A DNA stretch of 64,000 nt from an uncultured bacterium (lineage in GTDB: Bacteria; Bacillota; Clostridia; Oscillospirales; Oscillospiraceae). A program made the position numbers and the translations under genes. The DNA lies in NCBI GenBank assembly GCA_946548895.1, contig CAMNQF010000001.1, forward strand, positions 62,001-126,000. The letters run 5' to 3'. Shown here one piece after another: positions 58,955-64,000 of the stretch (position 1 is its first letter; every line of letters begins with the position of its first letter). Under the pieces are notes generated by a model that had not been told where the DNA came from, did no database searches, and saw only the letters and a list, made by a program, of their open reading frames with translations.

Positions 58955-60868
58955 TCATGCCTCAATAAACATCTCTTTGGCCTCTGCGCACTCGGGGCAG
59001 ACCCAGCCTTCAGGCAGGTCCTTGAACAGGGTGCCGGGGGCCGCCTCCCCGTCGGGGTCGCCCAGCTCGGGGACGTACTCGTAGCCGCAGCCGCCGCACA
59101 CGTAGCGCGGGCCGATGGGTTCGGGTTTGGGGGGCTGGGGCCGCTTCATCTTCACCATGGGAGGCGCGGGCTGTTTTTCCTCCATGCCCAGGGCCTGGGC
59201 CAGCAGGGGCAGTATCTCGTTCACATCGCCCACAATACCGTAGTCGCAGTTTTTGAAGATGGGGGCGTTGGAGCTCTTGTTGATGGCCACGATGGTGGAG
59301 GCGTCCTTGATGCCCTTCAGGTGCTGAATCGCGCCGGAGATGCCGCAGGCGATGTACAGGTTGCCCTTGAACTTTTGGCCGGACATACCCACGTAGCGGT
59401 TCAGGGGCACGTACTTGTGGGTCTCGGCCACGGGACGGCTGGAGCCGATGGCCGCCCCCGCGGCCTTTGCCAGGTCCTCAATGAGCTTCATGTTCTCCTT
59501 GGGGCCGATGCCCTGGCCGGCGGACACCACCCGCTCCGCCTGGGCGATGGGGGTGTCCATGGGGATGCCCACGGTGAAATCATAGCCGTCCTTTTTCAAG
59601 GCCGCCACCAGGGCGTCCACCCGCTCCTTGGCGTCTCCCTCCTTGAGGATCAGGCCTTTGCGCACGCCGGTGACGGGGGCGGGCTTCTTGGCCGCGCTGG
59701 AGGAGCCGCCGCCCGCGCTCTTGGGGGGCTTGCCCATAATGGCCGCGCCGATGACCATCCGCTGCACCTCGTTGGTGCCCTCGTAGATGGTGGTGATTTT
59801 GGCGTCCCGGTACATCCGCTCCACGTCCATGCCCTTGAGGAAGCCGGTGCCGCCGAAAATCTGCACCGCGTCGTTGGTGACCTCCAGGGCGATGTCGGAG
59901 GCGTACATCTTGGCCATGGCGGCGTCCACGCCGTAGGGCTCGTGGGCCTCCTTCTTCTCGGCGGCGGAGTACACCAGCATCCGGGCGCATTTCAGCTTGG
60001 TGGCCATGTCGGCCAGCTTGAAGGTGATGGCCTGGTTGAAACCGATGGGCTTGCCGAACTGGACCCGTTCCTTGGCGTACTCCACGGCGGCCTCGTAGGC
60101 CCCCTGGGCGATGCCCAGGGCCTGGGAGGCGATGCCGATGCGCCCGCCGTCCAGGGTGGCCATGGCGATTTTGAAGCCCTGGCCCTCCTTGCCCAGCAGG
60201 TTTTCTTTGGGCACCTTCACGTCGTCGAAGTTGAGCTGGCAGGTCTCGGAGGAGCGGATGCCCATCTTGTCGTAGTGGGGCTCGAAGGTGAAGCCCTTCC
60301 AGCCCTTCTCCACGATAAAGGCGGAGATGCCCCGGGTGCCGATGTCTGGGGTGGTGACGGCGAAGATCACATAGGTGTCCGCCACGCCGCCGTTGGTGAT
60401 GAAGATCTTCTGGCCGTTGAGCAGCCAGTGGTCGCCCTTGTCGATGGCGGTGGTCTCGGTGCCGCCCGCGTCGGAGCCGGCGTTGGGTTCGGTGAGGCCG
60501 AAAGCGCCGATCTTCTCGCCTTTGGCCAGGGGGACCAGGTACTTTTGCTTCTGCTCCTCGGTGCCGAAGGCGAAGATGGGCCAGGTGCCCAGGGACACAT
60601 GGGCGGACAGGATGACGCCCGTGCCGCCGTCCACCCGGGACAGCTCCTCCACGGCGATGGCGTAGCTCGTCACGTCGAGCCCCGCGCCGCCGTACTCCTT
60701 GGGATAGGGGATGCCCATCAGCCCCATTTCAGCCAGTTTTTTGACCGCCTCGGCTGGAAAACGGCTCTCCTGGTCCATGAGGATGGCATTGGGCTTCACC
60801 TCCGCCTCGGCGAAAGCGCGGATTTTGGCGCGCAGCTCCTCGTGGGCCTGTGTGGTCTGGAACAACAT
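58955..60868 (-). CDS. Acyl-CoA dehydrogenase - EtfA domain - rubredoxin fusion
   Basis: A 637-residue triple-domain protein. Residues 1-375: acyl-CoA dehydrogenase with [29 protein letters not shown], the Arg/Gln-rich FAD part and the C-terminal [14 protein letters not shown], where the Glu is the catalytic base of butyryl-CoA-type enzymes. Linker about 378-395 ([15 protein letters not shown]). Residues 395-560: electron-transfer-flavoprotein alpha FAD domain with [34 protein letters not shown] and [14 protein letters not shown]. Residues 585-637: rubredoxin with [10 protein letters not shown] and [10 protein letters not shown] for the Fe(Cys)4 site. The promoter is at 60928-60956. It is followed by fprA, suggesting electron flow acyl-CoA to flavin to rubredoxin to FprA, or the reverse for crotonyl-CoA reduction. 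Confidence 0.93.
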   Translation of the reverse strand: MLFQTTQAHEELRAKIRAFAEAEVKPNAILMDQESRFPAEAVKKLAEMGLMGIPYPKEYGGAGLDVTSYAIAVEELSRVDGGTGVILSAHVSLGTWPIFAFGTEEQKQKYLVPLAKGEKIGAFGLTEPNAGSDAGGTETTAIDKGDHWLLNGQKIFITNGGVADTYVIFAVTTPDIGTRGISAFIVEKGWKGFTFEPHYDKMGIRSSETCQLNFDDVKVPKENLLGKEGQGFKIAMATLDGGRIGIASQALGIAQGAYEAAVEYAKERVQFGKPIGFNQAITFKLADMATKLKCARMLVYSAAEKKEAHEPYGVDAAMAKMYASDIALEVTNDAVQIFGGTGFLKGMDVERMYRDAKITTIYEGTNEVQRMVIGAAIMGKPPKSAGGGSSSAAKKPAPVTGVRKGLILKEGDAKERVDALVAALKKDGYDFTVGIPMDTPIAQAERVVSAGQGIGPKENMKLIEDLAKAAGAAIGSSRPVAETHKYVPLNRYVGMSGQKFKGNLYIACGISGAIQHLKGIKDASTIVAINKSSNAPIFKNCDYGIVGDVNEILPLLAQALGMEEKQPAPPMVKMKRPQPPKPEPIGPRYVCGGCGYEYVPELGDPDGEAAPGTLFKDLPEGWVCPECAEAKEMFIEA

Positions 60869-60927
60869 ACGGTGACCTCCTTTGAGTGATTTGCAGCAAT
60901 CATAGGAATCGTTCTCTGCTCAGTGAA

Positions 60928-60956
60928 AATGTACCACGATTGGGCGGCTATGTCAA
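60928..60956 (-). promoter_or_regulatory. Promoter of the fusion gene and fprA
   Basis: On the minus strand TTGACA (60956-60951), 17-bp spacer, TACATT (60933-60928). The 372-bp space up to 61240 also holds the divergent promoter at 61078-61106 and no gene. Confidence 0.72.
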
Positions 60957-61077
60957 TGTGAATTATCGCATTTTGCACAAAACTGGCGCGCGAATTCCGA
61001 TTGCGTCCTCCAAAAGCGTCCGATACCGCGAGACGCCGCGCTTTTCGAATCAGGATGCCAGGCGTGTTGCGGGGGGA

Positions 61078-61106
61078 TTGACTATGGACGGGAGGCCTGA
61101 TATAAT
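61078..61106 (+). promoter_or_regulatory. Promoter of the transglutaminase-like gene
   Basis: TTGACT (61078-61083), 17-bp spacer, TATAAT (61101-61106). Confidence 0.78.
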
Positions 61107-61240
61107 TTGGAGGCTGGTTTGCGCTGTGCCCTGGGCCGGGCAGGGAGGAAGAAGGGCGCGGGGATTTAACGGCAGCAAGCACAATGAGAGAGGGTCCGCC
61201 GCGGGAGAAAGGTGGCGGGCAGCTGAGAGGAGAGAGTGCG

Positions 61241-63643
61241 GTGAAATCCCCCAGAAATTTTAGCAAGGGTGTGCTGGCGCTTATCATTGCGGTGGCCGTT
61301 CTGGCCTCCGCCGTGACAACGCTGCTGGCGGTCATGTTTACCAACAGGAACACGGTGCCCAAGGGCTATGTGCCCGAGGGCTACATATCCATTGACGACG
61401 CCCAGGCGCTGATCGCGGCGGCCACCCTGCCGGCGGGCGCCATGAATATGGAATTCCAGGAAATCTCGGACGCGGAGGCCGACCAGATCGCCAACGGGGC
61501 CGACGAGATCCGAGAGAACTTTGAAAACAGCCCGATGGCGGGGAACGTGGAGGTCAATCCCCGGGAGTGGGACACGTATGCCAGCCGCATTGCCACGGAG
61601 GGCATGAGCAATGCGGAAAAGACCCTGTATGACCGCTACGACGCCTGCTGCAGGGAGTACCTGGAAAAGGCCATGGACGGCTATCGGGGCGGGCAGAGCG
61701 GCGACTACTTCTATTATGGCAGCGCGGTCCGGTTCGGGGACCTGAACCTGAGCAAGGACCAGGCACAGAGCCTGTTTTACTGGTTCAAGTTCAATAACCC
61801 GCAGTATTACTTCCTGCGGAACGCGGCGGCGTCCTCCGGCACGTCCATGTTCCCCATGATGTACGAGCGGTTTGCCGACGGAAACGAGCGGGCGAGGACC
61901 ACCAACGAGCTGTTCGACAAGCTGGACGGCTGGATCGAGTCCATCAGCGGCGGCGGGGCCACCGGCTGGCAGATGGAGCTGGCCGCCAACGACCTGCTGT
62001 GCCGGAAGCTGGATTACGACGAGAAGGAGCCCTTTTACCAGTCGATGTACTCCGCGGTCCTGCTGGAGCGGACCGTCTGCGCGGGCTATTCGGAGACCTT
62101 CTGCGCCATGATGAACGCGGTGGGCGTGGACGCCATGGTGGCCCTCAACGACATCCACGCGTGGAATGTGGTCAGGCTGGACGACGGCAGCTACTATGTG
62201 GTGGATGTGCTGTGGAACGAAAACAAGGAGAACAACGACGACCCCAAGCGGGCGTATTTCAATGTCGGCGAGACGACCGCCAAGGCGCGGGACAGTGGAA
62301 AGGCGGAGCACACGTTTGGGGCGGACCTGGCGGCTTGGGCGCCCGCGCTGTCCCAGGTGGACTATGTACCCACCCAGTATGATACGACGGGTTCCGGCGG
62401 GAGCGCGGTCCACTTGGATCCGCCCCGGAATCTCCGTGCCACCTCCGATGAAGATGGAGTTGTCGGCGTTGCGTGGGACCCCGTGGACGGGGCGGACCAG
62501 TACACCGTGGAGCTGTATACCAGCGACGGGAAAACGCTGCTGAAGAGCAAGTCCTTTGATAAAACCGATATTACGGTTCGGTTTAATTCCTATACCTCCC
62601 TGGCAGTGCGCGTGTGCGCGGAGGCGCAGGAGGATGGGACCGTCTATCCATCCGGCTGGTCGGAGTTCCTCACCATCACCACGAAAACGGGTTCGTCCGC
62701 GTCCACCCCCACTCCCACCCCCACTCCCGGCGTGACGCTGGACGCGCCCAAACATATCACCATCACCAAGGATGAGCCGGACGCAACCAGTTTTTCCTGG
62801 GACGAGGTGGAGGGCGCCGAGCAGTATCAGATCGTCGTGTTCAAGGACAAGGCGTATACGCAGACCTGGGTCAGCAGCTTCAGAACAGTCACGTCCCAGG
62901 GCCATACGAAGCTGGTGCCCGGCAGGACCTATTATTACGGCGTCCGGGCGGTTAAGACGGTGGACGGCAAGGACTACTACTCCGACTGGACCTATTTCTC
63001 CCACAAGACGCCCGAGAAAGCGGCCCCCACCCCCACTCCCGGCGTGACGCTGGACGCGCCCAAACATATCACCATCACCAAGGATGAGCCGGACGCAACC
63101 AGTTTTTCCTGGGACGAGGTGGAGGGCGCCGAGCAGTATCAGATCGTCGTGTTCAAGGACAAGGCGTATACGCAGACCTGGGTCAGCAGCTTCAGAACAG
63201 TCACGTCCCAGGGCCATACGAAGCTGGTGCCCGGCAGGACCTATTATTACGGCGTCCGGGCGGTTAAGACGGTGGACGGCAAGGACTACTACTCCGACTG
63301 GACCTACTTCTCCCACAAGACGCCCAAGGAAGCCGCCCAAGCCACCCCCAGCGCGTCTGTGGAGGTTGCGGCGCCCTCAAATATTATGGTTCGTGTCAGA
63401 TGGGACGACGCTACGATGGTGACATGGTCCGCCGTGAAAGGCGCGACAGGGTACGAGGTGTGCCAGTACAAGGATTCCTCGTACACAGAGGAGGCCGGCT
63501 ACTGCGAAGTAACGGAAACGAAATGTAATTACCCGGTCTCGAAGGACAAAGTTTTTTACTACGGCGTGCGGGCGGTGAAAGAAGTGGACGGCGTGAAATA
63601 TTACTCCGACTGGGTCAACAAAACCGCAAAGGCGTGGAGTTGA
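61241..63643 (+). CDS. Secreted transglutaminase-like protein with FN3-type repeats
   Basis: An 800-residue surface protein. GTG 61241 is preferred (AGAGGAG upstream, then KSPRNFSKG directly before the membrane anchor VLALIIAVAVLASAVTTLLAV). The extracellular part has a transglutaminase-like catalytic core with Cys in RTVCAGYSETF (about residue 280), His in NDIHAWNVV (305) and Asp in YVVDVLWNE (about 322). From about residue 388 follow four fibronectin-III-like modules; modules two and three are almost identical over 104 residues and are joined by PTPTP linkers. The last module is divergent. Likely role: cell-wall or surface protein processing or crosslinking; some bacterial members are proteases. 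Unknown target. Confidence 0.88.
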   Translation: MKSPRNFSKGVLALIIAVAVLASAVTTLLAVMFTNRNTVPKGYVPEGYISIDDAQALIAAATLPAGAMNMEFQEISDAEADQIANGADEIRENFENSPMAGNVEVNPREWDTYASRIATEGMSNAEKTLYDRYDACCREYLEKAMDGYRGGQSGDYFYYGSAVRFGDLNLSKDQAQSLFYWFKFNNPQYYFLRNAAASSGTSMFPMMYERFADGNERARTTNELFDKLDGWIESISGGGATGWQMELAANDLLCRKLDYDEKEPFYQSMYSAVLLERTVCAGYSETFCAMMNAVGVDAMVALNDIHAWNVVRLDDGSYYVVDVLWNENKENNDDPKRAYFNVGETTAKARDSGKAEHTFGADLAAWAPALSQVDYVPTQYDTTGSGGSAVHLDPPRNLRATSDEDGVVGVAWDPVDGADQYTVELYTSDGKTLLKSKSFDKTDITVRFNSYTSLAVRVCAEAQEDGTVYPSGWSEFLTITTKTGSSASTPTPTPTPGVTLDAPKHITITKDEPDATSFSWDEVEGAEQYQIVVFKDKAYTQTWVSSFRTVTSQGHTKLVPGRTYYYGVRAVKTVDGKDYYSDWTYFSHKTPEKAAPTPTPGVTLDAPKHITITKDEPDATSFSWDEVEGAEQYQIVVFKDKAYTQTWVSSFRTVTSQGHTKLVPGRTYYYGVRAVKTVDGKDYYSDWTYFSHKTPKEAAQATPSASVEVAAPSNIMVRVRWDDATMVTWSAVKGATGYEVCQYKDSSYTEEAGYCEVTETKCNYPVSKDKVFYYGVRAVKEVDGVKYYSDWVNKTAKAWS
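62718..63342 (+). repeat. 312-bp tandem duplication inside the transglutaminase-like gene
   Basis: The sequence from CCCACTCCCGGCGTGACG to CCACAAGACGCCC occurs twice with an offset of exactly 312 bp (104 codons), for example GGCGTGACGC at 62729 and 63041. The only change I see within the module is a silent TAT/TAC near its end. Confidence 0.9.
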
Positions 63644-63673
63644 CAGCCTGCCCGGCAAACGGTTTGACGGGGA

Positions 63674-63900
63674 AGGCCCTCCGCCGGATTTCCGGCGGAG
63701 GGCCCAGCGCGGCGAAAAAACTTTTTCGCCGCGCTGAGTGCGGTTTTTTGGAACAAAGGACGTTCCAAAAAACCGTTGATTGAACGTGAAAGACACCCCT
63801 CCTGGGTTTCTTTCACACTATCTTCCTTCCCGTCATCGAAAAAAAGCGGCTTCTTCGATAGATAGTCTCGGCCCTCCGCTGGATTTCCGGCGGAGGGCCT
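63674..63900. repeat. Cluster of six palindromes, including two near-identical 30-bp copies
   Basis: GGCCCTCCGCCGG / CCGGCGGAGGGCC (63675-63704), AGCGCGGCGAAAA / TTTTCGCCGCGCT (63706-63735), CGGTTTTTTGGAAC / GTTCCAAAAAACCG (63741-63775), GTGAAAGA / TCTTTCAC (63786-63816), ATCGAA / TTCGAT (63835-63859), and a second copy of the first palindrome with one base changed (63870-63899). The first or third may end the transglutaminase transcript; the last is followed by a T-run. Confidence 0.85.
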
Positions 63901-63921
63901 TCCCTTTGCTTTTTTAGCGCG

Positions 63922-64000
63922 TCAGATCACGTGGTGCTCCTTCCACTTTCCCCGCAGGAACCGAATCAGGAACAGCGCGGCCCGGACCACCCAGTCCGCG
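63922..64000 (-). CDS. Possible C-terminal end of a minus-strand gene (continues past window)
   Basis: An open minus-strand frame enters from the window edge and stops at TGA 63924-63922. The 25 visible residues, ADWVVRAALFLIRFL then RGKWKEHHVI, form an amphipathic or membrane-near helix with a basic end. Too short to identify; coding status depends on sequence beyond the window. Confidence 0.4.
   Translation of the reverse strand, partial: ADWVVRAALFLIRFLRGKWKEHHVI

Noticed and set aside
57620-60889. A 1089-codon open frame on the plus strand
   Set aside because: Antisense to fprA and the acyl-CoA dehydrogenase fusion, both clear genes; the predicted product is Gly/Val/His-rich without motifs.
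61166-63340. A 724-codon minus-strand frame with apparent internal repeats
   Set aside because: Antisense to the transglutaminase-like gene; its repeats only mirror the 312-bp duplication.
62718-63342. Tandem repeat considered as CRISPR or mobile element
   Set aside because: The 312-bp unit keeps the reading frame and encodes an FN3-like module; no spacers or terminal repeats.

Overview
The window is a GC-rich Firmicutes chromosome segment, most likely from the Oscillospiraceae (Flavonifractor / Lawsonibacter / Intestinimonas-like). The evidence is Gram-positive signals (strong GGAGG ribosome sites, a leucine T-box, a CIRCE operator), butyrate-type genes (crt, hbd, an acyl-CoA dehydrogenase fusion), clostridial families (DUF4317, DUF554, DUF975, FprA), and a codon usage rich in G and C. 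No rRNA, tRNA or CRISPR array was seen.

Layout. 1-5.9 kb: the translation operon infB (3' part)-rbfA-nrnA-truB-ribF, with two lower-GC extra genes between its members, then a DUF554 membrane protein. 6.1-8.1 kb: crt and hbd. 8.4-8.7 kb: a small DUF6514-like gene. 8.8-22.8 kb: a P-loop ATPase gene cut in two by a 12,900-bp integrated element. The element carries a large serine recombinase, a CCA tRNA nucleotidyltransferase plus a second nucleotidyltransferase, two small unlisted ORFs, a complete four-gene Wadjet (jetABCD) anti-plasmid/SMC-like system, and a frameshifted tyrosine integrase. A shared TGGGGCG at both ends (9642 and 22542) and the strongly dyad-symmetric attP obtained by joining the ends define the element.

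23-35 kb: CIRCE-controlled hsp20, a patatin-like lipase, an FtsH protease, an S51 peptidase, NADP isocitrate dehydrogenase, DUF975 and DUF4317 genes, MgtC, an NSS transporter and a zinc-ribbon/SH3 protein. 35-41 kb: two COG0523 (CobW) metal-chaperone GTPases, one with a long His-rich region and one fused to a TIGR03943-like domain; a polysaccharide deacetylase; an Xaa-Pro peptidase overlapping a lone eutH. 40.7-48 kb: a holin/amidase pair, hpf, a MarR-TauE operon, T-box-leuA, a 74-residue helical protein, proC and yebC. 48-54 kb: an SDR reductase and a five-gene branched-chain amino-acid-type ABC transporter. 54-64 kb: a membrane XRE regulator, an unrecognised 690-residue P-loop protein behind a leader that contains a terminator, FprA flavoprotein next to an acyl-CoA dehydrogenase-EtfA-rubredoxin triple fusion, and a secreted transglutaminase-like protein with two almost identical 104-residue FN3-like repeats, followed by a cluster of palindromes.

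The strongest candidates for new biology are the recombinase/Wadjet/tRNA-end element with its non-canonical recombinase start, the 690-residue P-loop protein, and the acyl-CoA dehydrogenase-EtfA-rubredoxin fusion paired with FprA. All assignments come from reading the sequence; no database search was run.
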